The position numbers and the translations under genes are program-made. From positions 9,990-30,814 of the forward strand of contig FR880815.1 in the NCBI GenBank assembly GCA_000434615.1: a stretch of 20,825 nucleotides of DNA, written 5' to 3'. Below the pieces are notes generated by a model. The model did no database searches. It saw only the letters and a list, made by a program, of their open reading frames with translations, and had not been told where the DNA came from. Source of the DNA: Clostridium sp. CAG:510. GTDB taxonomy: Bacteria > Bacillota > Clostridia > Lachnospirales > Lachnospiraceae. Below are positions 1 through 6,835 of this stretch, in pieces (the stretch's first letter is position 1; each line of letters begins with the position of its first letter).

Positions 1-2
1 CG

Positions 3-1130
3 CAATTTCTGCATTCCTGCAGGGAACTGCCGGAGGCACTTTCAGGGAACAGCATCAACAGCCTTATGATTGTGACGGACAATGGCATTGTAAAGTTCGG
101 ACTTGCCGCAAAGGTTACGGCTGTGTTGGACGAAGCAGGTATTTCTTACTGCGTCTATGACAAAACCTGCCCCAATCCGACCGTGAAAAATGTGGAGGCC
201 GCCTTAAAACTTTACAAAGAACACGGCTGTCAGGCACTGATTGCCATCGGCGGCGGTTCTGCCATGGACTGTGCCAAAGCAGTCGGCGCAAGAGTGGCAT
301 ACCCCGGCAAAACCCTGAACCAGTTGAAAGGCACGCTGCATGTACTGCGGAAAATCCCCCTGTTAATTGCTATTCCCACAACTGCCGGTACCGGCAGCGA
401 AAATACACTTGCCGCCGTTATCACCGACCCCGACCAAAAGTATAAATATGTGCTGAATGATTTCGTTTTAATTCCGAGGTATGCCGTTCTGGATGCTTCC
501 ATGACATACTCCCTGCCGCCTTCCCTCACCGCAACCACCGGGATGGATGCGCTGACCCACGCGGTGGAAGCCTACATCGGACGCTCCACCACAAAGGAAA
601 CCCGCCAAATGGCGCTTTCCGCAACGAAACTTATTTTTGCCAATATTGAAAGAGCCTACGAAAACGGCTCCGATGAAGAAGCCCGTTCCAATATGCTGCT
701 TGCCTCTTACCGGGCAGGATTTGCTTTTTCCCGGTCCTATGTGGGATACATCCATGCCGTAGCGCATTCTCTCGGCGGGCAATACAATGTGCCCCACGGA
801 CTTGCAAACGCGGTTATCATGCCTTATGTGCTGGATGCTTACGGCTCCAGCGTGTATAAAAAATTGCAGCAGATGGGCTGCGCCGCAGGTGTATGCACGG
901 AGGAAGACTCTCCCGAAGAAGGTGCTAAAAAGTTTATCGCCGCTATCCGTTCCCTAAATGAGAGGATGCAGATACCCACTTATATAGAAGGGATTCAGGA
1001 AAGTGACATTCCTGTCATGGCGGCTCATGCCGAGAAGGAAGCCAATCCTCTCTATCCCGTTCCGAAGTTAATGACCGAAAAAGAGTTGCAAAACTTTTAC
1101 CGGGTTTTACAACCGGCAAAAAATATCTGA
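3..1130 (+). CDS. Iron-containing alcohol dehydrogenase, 5' end outside the window
   Basis: NAD(P)-dependent group III alcohol dehydrogenase, expected to interconvert an alcohol and its aldehyde in the cytoplasm. The reading frame is open to the first bases of the window, and the residues before the ATG at 66 (ending in NSL before MIVTDNGIVK) fit the family. The gene therefore starts upstream and the ATG at 66 is an internal methionine. About 375 residues are visible, against 380-400 for the family. Seen: the nucleotide-binding GGGSAMDCAK (about 249-278), DALTH with the first Asp and His metal ligands (about 546-560), then HSLGG and VPHG supplying the other two His. The aldehyde dehydrogenase gene follows after 15 bases, so the two are surely one operon. 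The family is certain; the substrate cannot be told from the sequence. Confidence 0.93.
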   Translation, partial: QFLHSCRELPEALSGNSINSLMIVTDNGIVKFGLAAKVTAVLDEAGISYCVYDKTCPNPTVKNVEAALKLYKEHGCQALIAIGGGSAMDCAKAVGARVAYPGKTLNQLKGTLHVLRKIPLLIAIPTTAGTGSENTLAAVITDPDQKYKYVLNDFVLIPRYAVLDASMTYSLPPSLTATTGMDALTHAVEAYIGRSTTKETRQMALSATKLIFANIERAYENGSDEEARSNMLLASYRAGFAFSRSYVGYIHAVAHSLGGQYNVPHGLANAVIMPYVLDAYGSSVYKKLQQMGCAAGVCTEEDSPEEGAKKFIAAIRSLNERMQIPTYIEGIQESDIPVMAAHAEKEANPLYPVPKLMTEKELQNFYRVLQPAKNI

Positions 1131-1145
1131 ATTTAAGGAGTTATC

Positions 1146-2528
1146 ATGGACAGCACACAAATCGACGACATCTTACAGTTACAACGTGATTTTTACGACA
1201 ATGGTGCCACCATTCCCGTCAGTTTTCGTGAGAAGCAATTAAAGAAGCTATATCAGGCGGTTCAAAAATACCGGCCGCAGATAGAAGAAGCCCTGAAAAA
1301 GGACCTTGGGAAAAGCAGTTATGAGAGCTTTATGTGCGAAATCGGGCTGGTATTGTCCGAAATCAGCTACATGATGCGTCATGTAAAGAAATTTTCCAAA
1401 AGAAAAGCCGTCTACACCCCGCTTGCACAATTTGCTTCCCATAGTTATGTGCAGCCGGTGCCTTACGGCAACACCCTCATCATGAGTCCGTGGAACTATC
1501 CTTTTCTGCTCTCCATAGACCCTTTAGTTGATGCCATTGCGGCGGGAAACACCGCTATTATAAAACCCAGTGCTTACTCTCCCGCCACTTCAAAGGTTAT
1601 TGAGATGCTGGTAAAGGAATGTTTTTCTCCCGCCCATGTGTCGGTGGTAACCGGCGGCAGAGCCGAAAATGCGGCTCTTTTAGAAAAGAAATTTGATTTC
1701 ATCTTTTTTACCGGCTCCCAGAACGTTGGCAGGGAAGTCATGCGCCACGCAGCCGCTAATCTGACACCTGTTGTGTTAGAGCTTGGCGGCAAGAGCCCCT
1801 GCATTGTGGAGGAAAGCGCCGATATCCGTCTGGCTGCCAGACGCATTGTTTTTGGCAAATACTTAAACTGTGGGCAGACCTGCGTAGCTCCCGACTTTAT
1901 CCTCTGTCACAAAAGCATTCAGAACAAGCTGCTGCAGGAACTGAAATTACAGGTAGAAAAACAGTTTGGCAGTGATCCCCTGGCAGATAACGATTACGGA
2001 AAAATTATCAATCAGAAGCACTTTGACAGACTGTGCCGCCTATTACAATCCGGGGAACTATACCTTGGCGGGGAAACCGATGCAGAGGCTCTCCGCATTG
2101 CGCCTGCTATTATGACACATGTGACTTTTGATGATCCCGTCATGCAGGAAGAAATTTTCGGTCCTGTTTTACCGGTCCTTACCTATGAGAATTTTGATGA
2201 GCTGATGCTTCTTCTGAAAAAACGTCCCAAGCCGCTGGCGCAGTATCTTTTCAGCAGCAATAAAGCACACATCCGCCGGGTAAACGAAGAACTTTCCTAT
2301 GGCGGCGGCTGCATCAACGACACCATCATCCACCTTGCCACTTCCGAAATGGGCTTCGGTGGCGTGGGAGAAAGCGGTATGGGCGCTTATCATGGAAAAG
2401 CCGGTTTTGATGCTTTTTCCCATCAGAAAAGTATTGTGGACAAAAAGACCTGGCTGGATTTACCCATGCGTTACCAGCCGTATACCAGTAAGCTTTACCG
2501 TAAACTTTTGCAGATTTTCCTGCAGTAA
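1146..2528 (+). CDS. Aldehyde dehydrogenase, class 3-like (460 aa)
   Basis: NAD(P)-dependent oxidation of an aldehyde to the acid. The short length (460 residues, no N-terminal extension) and overall look fit the ALDH3 / fatty-aldehyde branch. Catalytic parts are intact: PWNYP with the oxyanion Asn (N117), IIKPS with the cofactor Lys (about 140), FTGSQNVG (188-195), the general base in LELGGK (E212), and the nucleophile in GQTC (C246). EEIFGP follows in the second half. The start is fixed by AAGGAG five bases before the ATG. It lies 15 bases after the alcohol dehydrogenase, so the pair could take an aldehyde to either alcohol or acid. The DegV/FakB gene downstream makes a lipid-derived aldehyde attractive, but that is inference. 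Confidence 0.93.
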   Translation: MDSTQIDDILQLQRDFYDNGATIPVSFREKQLKKLYQAVQKYRPQIEEALKKDLGKSSYESFMCEIGLVLSEISYMMRHVKKFSKRKAVYTPLAQFASHSYVQPVPYGNTLIMSPWNYPFLLSIDPLVDAIAAGNTAIIKPSAYSPATSKVIEMLVKECFSPAHVSVVTGGRAENAALLEKKFDFIFFTGSQNVGREVMRHAAANLTPVVLELGGKSPCIVEESADIRLAARRIVFGKYLNCGQTCVAPDFILCHKSIQNKLLQELKLQVEKQFGSDPLADNDYGKIINQKHFDRLCRLLQSGELYLGGETDAEALRIAPAIMTHVTFDDPVMQEEIFGPVLPVLTYENFDELMLLLKKRPKPLAQYLFSSNKAHIRRVNEELSYGGGCINDTIIHLATSEMGFGGVGESGMGAYHGKAGFDAFSHQKSIVDKKTWLDLPMRYQPYTSKLYRKLLQIFLQ

Positions 2529-2612
2529 ACCTGACCTAAAAATCACGGAAACTATTTACATATCAATATTGTCCTCGCGGATTTTCGCCCGGAACCAGAG
2601 AAAGGAAACCCT

Positions 2613-3452
2613 ATGAGCATTAAAATTATTGTAGACTCAACAACCGATTTAACCAGCAGCACCAGAAACCGTGTAGCGGTAGTACCTCTTACCGTCTGCT
2701 TCGGTGCGGACGAATACATAGACGGTGTCAATCTGACACACAAGGAATTTTATGAGAAGCTGATTGAAAGTGACACTCTTCCCACCACCAGCCAAGCGGC
2801 GCCTGCTGCTTTTATAAAGGTGCTGGATGAGGTCCTGAAACCGGATGACAGCGCTGTCATTATCACACTTTCGTCCAAGCTTTCCGGCACTTATCAGAGT
2901 GCAGTGATTGCTGCCTCCGACTATGAAAATGTCTACGTGGTGGACAGCAGCTCCGTTGCCATCGGCACTTCCATTTTGACCGAATTTGCTCTTCAGTGTC
3001 TGGAGGAGGGCATGTCTGCCGCAGAAATTGCCGAAACATTGGAAAAGAAAAAAGAGGATGTCTGCCTGATTGCCATGCTTGATACCCTCGAATACCTGAA
3101 AAAAGGCGGCCGGATTTCTCCGACCGTAGCCTTTGCCGGCGGACTGTTAAACATCAAGCCGGTTGTGAATATTGAAAACGGAGTCATTAATATTTTAGGA
3201 AAAGCCCGCGGCTCCAAGCAGGGCAACAATCTCCTGGTTCAGGAAATCCAGAAAGCCGGCGGCATTGATTTTTCCCTGCCCATTCTTTTAGGCTACACCG
3301 GTCTTACGGATGTGCTGCTCAAAAAATACATCGAAGACAGCAAGGCTCTTTGGGAAAACGGCACGGAAAATCTGCGTTACACCTCCATTGGCAGTGTAAT
3401 CGGAACCCATACCGGTCCGGGTGTCATCGCTGCCGCATTTTTCCGGAAGTAA
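2613..3452 (+). CDS. DegV family fatty-acid-binding protein (FakB-like)
   Basis: DegV/FakB proteins bind a fatty acid and present it to the kinase FakA, giving acyl phosphate for phospholipid synthesis. The 279 residues match the family length. Seen: VDSTTDL at 7-13, the acyl-head-group loop SSKLSGTYQS at 87-96, and YLKKGGRIS at 161-169. AAAGGA precedes the ATG by six bases. It follows the aldehyde dehydrogenase on the same strand after 84 bases, with no clear promoter between, so readthrough is likely. It ends three bases before the stop of the convergent ATPase gene. A gene for what looks like a piece of FakA lies 1.7 kb away on the other strand. Family call firm; a role beyond acyl binding is unknown. 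Confidence 0.93.
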   Translation: MSIKIIVDSTTDLTSSTRNRVAVVPLTVCFGADEYIDGVNLTHKEFYEKLIESDTLPTTSQAAPAAFIKVLDEVLKPDDSAVIITLSSKLSGTYQSAVIAASDYENVYVVDSSSVAIGTSILTEFALQCLEEGMSAAEIAETLEKKKEDVCLIAMLDTLEYLKKGGRISPTVAFAGGLLNIKPVVNIENGVINILGKARGSKQGNNLLVQEIQKAGGIDFSLPILLGYTGLTDVLLKKYIEDSKALWENGTENLRYTSIGSVIGTHTGPGVIAAAFFRK

Positions 3453-3455
3453 GTT

Positions 3456-4745
3456 TTACAAATTGCAAACCGCATATAACGGAATGTTTTTCATCCATCC
3501 CTGGTCTGTGTATTTCCTTACAGAGAAGCGCACTGCTTCCCGGGGATGGAATTTGTCACAATAAGCTTTCAGGCTTTGTGAACGAAGGTTGGTTTCCGCT
3601 TTTACTTCAATCGGAACAATGTCTTTTTCCTTCTGTATCAGGAAATCCTGCTCAAAGTTTGCATTCTCCGTTCCGTAATAATAGGGAGTGTATGGGGTAT
3701 CCGCTATCAACTGCTGCAGAACATACTGCTCTGTAAGCGCTCCCTTAAACTCTACAAAAATGTCATTGCCCTCTAAAATAGACTCTGCAGGCAGTTCACT
3801 CAGTGCTCCCAGAAGCCCCACATCAAGCACAAATAATTTATAGGCACTCATACTTTTGTACGCTTTCAAAGGCATATGGGGCTCATTCACACGGCTCACT
3901 TTATAGACAAGTCCGCAGTCAATAAGCCACTGAATGGCGATTTCATAGTCGCTGCTGCGTGCTCCCTTTTTTATCTGTCCGAAGAAAAATTTCTTATTTT
4001 CCTTTGCAAGCTGCATGGGGATGGAGTCCCAGACCATCCGTATCCTCGGCAGTGTTTTCGTGTCCACATGTTTGCCGAAATCGCCTTCATACTGCCTTAC
4101 AATGTCACTCTGTATCCGGCGGACCTCCTGATAATCTTTCTGCACACTGAAAGCTTTTACTACTTCCGGCATACCGCCCGTGTAATAATAATTTTTCAGC
4201 CAGAACAAATATTTATCGGAAAAATTATCGATTACTGTGTAATCTTTGGTCGCAAGGGCATCCGCTAAAGGCTTTTCTCCCATAGCGCATAAGAATTCGC
4301 GGAAATTCAGCGGATACAGGTCCAGTATATCCACCTTGCCAACCGGATAGGAAACACCTTCATGAATAGCAACCCCCAAAAGAGAACCCGCTGCTATGAC
4401 ATGGTACTCCGGCGCTTCTTCACAAAAATATTTCAACGACTCCAGAACCTTGGGAGTGTCCTGAATTTCATCCAGAATAATAAGGGTATCTCCGGGAGTA
4501 ATTGTTACACCCGACTCAATGTTCAGGTTCATAATAATTCTCTGTATATCAAAGTCCACCTGAAAAACATCATCCATACGCTTATTATTATAGAAAGAAA
4601 TATACGCCACCTTCTCGTAACAGGTTGTGCCGAACTCCTTCATCAGCCAGGTTTTTCCTACCTGTCTGGCTCCCATAATAATCAGAGGCTTTCGGTCTTT
4701 TTTTTCTTTCCATGCCTGAAGTTTTTCCATCGCAAATCTGAGCAT
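3456..4745 (-). CDS. AAA-type ATP-binding protein with DUF4143 domain (429 aa)
   Basis: A common but poorly understood family in anaerobes: an N-terminal AAA ATPase joined to a C-terminal DUF4143 domain with a restriction-nuclease-like fold. Walker A GARQVGKT is at 25-32 and Walker B LIILDEIQD at 88-96. The C-terminal half has NFEQDFL and PIEVKA (378-383), which match the degenerate PD-(D/E)XK pattern of DUF4143. I chose the ATG at 4745: AAGGTGG lies eight bases upstream, and a good promoter (4772-4801) would start transcription near 4765, inside the longer open frame that begins at a GTG at 4781. It is a single-gene unit, convergent with the DegV gene. Its upstream region carries 33-bp tandem repeats. 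The biological role is not known; antitoxin-like, defence and DNA repair ideas are all unproven. Confidence 0.88.
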   Translation of the reverse strand: MLRFAMEKLQAWKEKKDRKPLIIMGARQVGKTWLMKEFGTTCYEKVAYISFYNNKRMDDVFQVDFDIQRIIMNLNIESGVTITPGDTLIILDEIQDTPKVLESLKYFCEEAPEYHVIAAGSLLGVAIHEGVSYPVGKVDILDLYPLNFREFLCAMGEKPLADALATKDYTVIDNFSDKYLFWLKNYYYTGGMPEVVKAFSVQKDYQEVRRIQSDIVRQYEGDFGKHVDTKTLPRIRMVWDSIPMQLAKENKKFFFGQIKKGARSSDYEIAIQWLIDCGLVYKVSRVNEPHMPLKAYKSMSAYKLFVLDVGLLGALSELPAESILEGNDIFVEFKGALTEQYVLQQLIADTPYTPYYYGTENANFEQDFLIQKEKDIVPIEVKAETNLRSQSLKAYCDKFHPREAVRFSVRKYTDQGWMKNIPLYAVCNL

Positions 4746-4771
4746 AATGACAACCACCTTCCCTATAAAGC

Positions 4772-4801
4772 AGTATATCACATTTTGGGGCGGCTATTCA
4801 A
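4772..4801 (-). promoter_or_regulatory. Sigma-A-type promoter of the DUF4143 ATPase gene
   Basis: On the minus strand TTGAAT (4796-4801) and TATACT (4772-4777) are 18 bases apart, with TGA directly before the -10 box (extended -10). Predicted transcription start is near 4765, 20 bases before the chosen ATG. The -35 box lies 11 bases from the edge of the 33-bp repeat array. Confidence 0.6.
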
Positions 4802-4812
4802 TGGCAGTTTCG

Positions 4813-4930
4813 CATTTTTTGTTACCTGATTTATGCCATTATTAACACTTTTTGGCACCTAAGTTCCATGTAACTCAACATTTTTTCGCACCTCATTTAT
4901 GCTGTGCTCAACACTTTTCGTTACCTGATA
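4813..4930. repeat. 33-bp tandem repeat array, three full units and a partial fourth
   Basis: Units are 4813-4845, 4846-4878, 4879-4911 and a partial 4912-4930, exactly in 33-bp register. By hand, units 1 and 3 agree at 24 of 33 positions, units 2 and 3 at 21 of 33, and the first 18 bases of units 4 and 1 at 16. On the plus strand the core is CAYTTTTYnnnACCTnA. On the minus strand each unit reads AGGTNNNRAAAARTG, which resembles a ribosome binding site followed by ATG or GTG. A poorer match may extend over 4781-4812, the -35 region of the ATPase promoter. The units abut without spacers, so this is not a CRISPR array. Function unknown: regulator-binding array or decayed coding repeat. Confidence 0.75.
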
Positions 4931-5010
4931 AGACGCAGGTATTTCTTTGCTCCTTCATCATAATTTCACTGTGTAAGAAGCAAAGTCTTAGGATATACTA
5001 CCTCAGTAAC

Positions 5011-5042
5011 CTCCATGCAGTCTCCTCAGACTCTGCATGGAG
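5011..5042. other. Strong inverted repeat (hairpin) in the gene-free stretch
   Basis: CTCCATGCAG (5011-5020) and CTGCATGGAG (5033-5042) are perfect complements. An alternative fold adds AGTCT/AGACT across a CCTC loop with a two-base bulge. No T-run follows on either strand, so it is not a normal intrinsic terminator. The rest of this stretch (4931-5121) holds a second weaker hairpin at 5085-5108 (CACATA/TATGTG arms, no T-run) and no convincing gene. Confidence 0.6.
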
Positions 5043-5121
5043 CTAATGCAATACAAAGATGCATTGAAATCCTCCCCTTTTTATCACATATCCCTCATAT
5101 GGTATGTGGCTGCGGACCTGG

Positions 5122-5373
5122 TTAGCCCTTTAATCCTCTTGCCTGTCTGTCCATGTCTTCTACAACGATGTCGTAGATTTCGCCGAGGGATGCGCAGTAC
5201 TCCAGCACCTTCCAGGGTTCGTTGGTATGGAAATGAATTTTAATCAGTTCGTCGTCGCCAACGGCTAAAAGGCAGTCGCCCTTGAAATTCTCTGTGAAGT
5301 AATCGCTGATGACATCCTCGTCTAAGTCGTGTCCTTCAATCAGTAACTGTGTATCATATCTGAATTCTATCAT
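5122..5373 (-). CDS. Free-standing FakA (YloV) C-terminal-like domain, 83 aa
   Basis: The protein resembles a stretch near the C-terminus of fatty acid kinase FakA/YloV, where a segment of the type 'GDSLVVVGDDDLVKVHVHT' is followed by 'PGKVLEYA' and a 'GEL..I.IENM' end. Here GDCLLAVGDDELIKIHFHT is at 32-50, WKVLEY at 54-59, GEIYDIVVEDM at 64-74. The ATP-binding DhaL domain of FakA is absent, so it cannot itself be a kinase. Short proteins like this tend to be labelled 'kinase to dihydroxyacetone kinase' in clostridia (from memory). AGGAGG lies six bases before the ATG, and a near-consensus promoter sits upstream, so it is a real, independently expressed gene rather than a decayed end. It may bind a DegV/FakB partner or a lipid; that is inference. 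Confidence 0.82.
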   Translation of the reverse strand: MIEFRYDTQLLIEGHDLDEDVISDYFTENFKGDCLLAVGDDELIKIHFHTNEPWKVLEYCASLGEIYDIVVEDMDRQARGLKG

Positions 5374-5407
5374 GGAAAATCCTCCTGAAAATTTATTTTA
5401 CCTCTGT

Positions 5408-5436
5408 ATTATAAAGGCTGGTGATGTTGTTTGCAA
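5408..5436 (-). promoter_or_regulatory. Sigma-A-type promoter of the FakA-like small gene
   Basis: Minus-strand TTGCAA (5431-5436), a 17-base spacer and a perfect TATAAT (5408-5413). The -35 box begins four bases after the stop of the gamma carbonic anhydrase gene, so the small gene has its own start of transcription. Confidence 0.75.
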
Positions 5437-5439
5437 GCG

Positions 5440-5949
5440 CTAACCTATGCAATACCCGGCGGCTTTCATGTCCCGCCCGGCCTGTATATAATGCTGCGCG
5501 CTTTCTTTAAGTCCCGCTATTTCCTCCGGAGTAAGCGCCCGGGTAACTTTGGCGGGTCTGCCCATGACCATAGAGCCGTCCGGAATATTCTGGCGCTCCA
5601 GAACGAGGCTCCCCGCCGCCACCAGACAATTTTTCCCGATGACGCTGCCGTTCATGACGGTAGCTCCCATGCCAATCAGGGTATTGTCCCCTATTTTACA
5701 GCCGTGAACAATGGCATTGTGTCCCACTGTGACGTGGTTTCCGATAATCGCCGGGTCCACGGGTGAAGTGTGGATGGTGCAGTTGTCCTGGATGTTGGTG
5801 CCGTTTCCGATTACAATTTTATTGTCATTTCCCCTGAGTACCGCATAGAATAAGACAGTACTTTCCTCGCCAATCGTCACATCCCCGATAACTACCGAGT
5901 CTTTGACAATGTTGGCGGATTTTGCTATGGTGCCGGTTACATTTATCAT
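5440..5949 (-). CDS. Gamma carbonic anhydrase family protein (YrdA-like), 169 aa
   Basis: A left-handed beta-helix protein of hexapeptide repeats, homotrimeric in the family, with metal bound between subunits. Repeats with I/V-G-x-x-x-x spacing run from about 10 to 125. Candidate metal ligands are H60 (in CTIHTS) and H77 and H82 (VGHNAIVHGC), with the last pair at the family spacing. The C-terminal helix begins at TPEEI. Members close to YrdA/PaaY often show little or no CO2 hydration, so the real substrate is open. GGAGG precedes the ATG with normal spacing. It lies 56 bases after the metallopeptidase gene on the same strand, probably cotranscribed. Confidence 0.93.
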   Translation of the reverse strand: MINVTGTIAKSANIVKDSVVIGDVTIGEESTVLFYAVLRGNDNKIVIGNGTNIQDNCTIHTSPVDPAIIGNHVTVGHNAIVHGCKIGDNTLIGMGATVMNGSVIGKNCLVAAGSLVLERQNIPDGSMVMGRPAKVTRALTPEEIAGLKESAQHYIQAGRDMKAAGYCIG

Positions 5950-6005
5950 AAGATATCCCTCCGTAATGTATGTCCTTTCCTTTTCGCTCCGATATCGAAT
6001 TCCGT

Positions 6006-6755
6006 TCAGCTGTTTAACAGCTTCTTCCGCTCCTTGTAGTCCGGCATGATTTCCGCCACCAGCGCCCAGAATGCTCTCGAATGATCGGGGTGGGCAAAAT
6101 GGGCAAATTCATGCACCACTACATATTCAATGGCTTCTTTCGGATAAAAAATCAATTTGCTGTTCAGTGTGATTTTGCCGGTCTGCGGCTGGCAGGAACC
6201 CCATCTGGATGTCATAGCGCGGACGGTCCAGACCGGATACGGCGCTCCGTAAGGAACAAACTGTGGGTATGCCCAGTCGATGATTTCCGAAAAAGTCTTC
6301 CGGGTGAAGAAACGCATCCATTTTTCCATCATATTCTTCTTATGGGGATAATGGTCGGGCCATTTTGTCCGCAGCACAAGGCTGTCACCCCGGAAGAAAA
6401 TCTCTTCCCGCCCGGTCTGAGAAAGCGTTTCCCCCGCTGCACCGGCTTCCTCCACCACCAGGGTATAATCGCGCCCCAGCAGGCGGAATATTTCCCCGGT
6501 TTCATAATTGTGGGGCCGGTCGCCTGTTTCCTCCCGGCGCTTTTCCACACGTTCAAGTGCTTCTAAGATAAACGGTGCTTTGCTTTCCACAAATTTGTCC
6601 ACGTAGGCTGCCGGAACCCGCCGGTGTGCAGACACCGCTACCTCCCCGTTGCTCTTGATGCGCAGATTGATGTATTTTACCTGTTTTCGGGTGAGCACAT
6701 AAGAAATGGTATAGGCTGCATCTTCTGTTTTGTAATAAATATGTCTGATTTCCAT
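6006..6755 (-). CDS. YgjP/DUF45 (M48-like) zinc metallopeptidase, 249 aa
   Basis: Cytoplasmic protein of the YgjP-like DUF45 family, with a minigluzincin-like fold. Seen: the signature RWGSC at 184-188, the zinc-binding HEFAH at 215-219, and the downstream H-S-x-x-F-W that ends the family core. No signal peptide or membrane segment. The frame is open to an ATG at 6797, but I chose the ATG at 6755 (MEIRHIYYK): AGGAG lies about 13 bases upstream, and the longer version has no ribosome binding site and adds a basic extension unlike the family. The upstream intergenic region is shared with the divergent MATE gene. Known members are often linked to restriction or housekeeping loci; no such link is seen here. 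Confidence 0.88.
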   Translation of the reverse strand: MEIRHIYYKTEDAAYTISYVLTRKQVKYINLRIKSNGEVAVSAHRRVPAAYVDKFVESKAPFILEALERVEKRREETGDRPHNYETGEIFRLLGRDYTLVVEEAGAAGETLSQTGREEIFFRGDSLVLRTKWPDHYPHKKNMMEKWMRFFTRKTFSEIIDWAYPQFVPYGAPYPVWTVRAMTSRWGSCQPQTGKITLNSKLIFYPKEAIEYVVVHEFAHFAHPDHSRAFWALVAEIMPDYKERKKLLNS

Positions 6756-6784
6756 GTATGTTATTATACTCCTTTTTCTCCGGA

Positions 6785-6813
6785 TTGACATTCCCAAAAT
6801 GCAGTTCTATAAT
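6785..6813 (+). promoter_or_regulatory. Consensus sigma-A promoter of the plus-strand MATE gene
   Basis: Perfect TTGACA (6785-6790), a 17-base spacer and perfect TATAAT (6808-6813). Transcription would begin near 6820, which excludes the open-frame ATG at 6758 as the MATE start and supports the ATG at 6836. This is the strongest promoter in the window by consensus match. Confidence 0.82.
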
Positions 6814-6835
6814 GCCAGCAGAAAGGATTCTTAAA

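Noticed and set aside
4813..4944. 33-bp repeats as a CRISPR array
   Set aside because: The units abut head to tail with no unique spacers between them, they are imperfect, and no cas gene is in the window.
5011..5042. Hairpin as an intrinsic terminator for the ATPase or FakA-like gene
   Set aside because: No T-run follows on either strand.
4852..5046. 64-codon plus-strand open frame over the repeats
   Set aside because: It has no ribosome binding site and its HF-x-x-P pattern is simply the translated DNA repeat; it ends in unrelated sequence.
6758..6835. N-terminal extension of the plus-strand MATE protein from the ATG at 6758
   Set aside because: The consensus promoter at 6785-6813 lies inside it, so that ATG would not be transcribed, and the family starts near the ATG at 6836.
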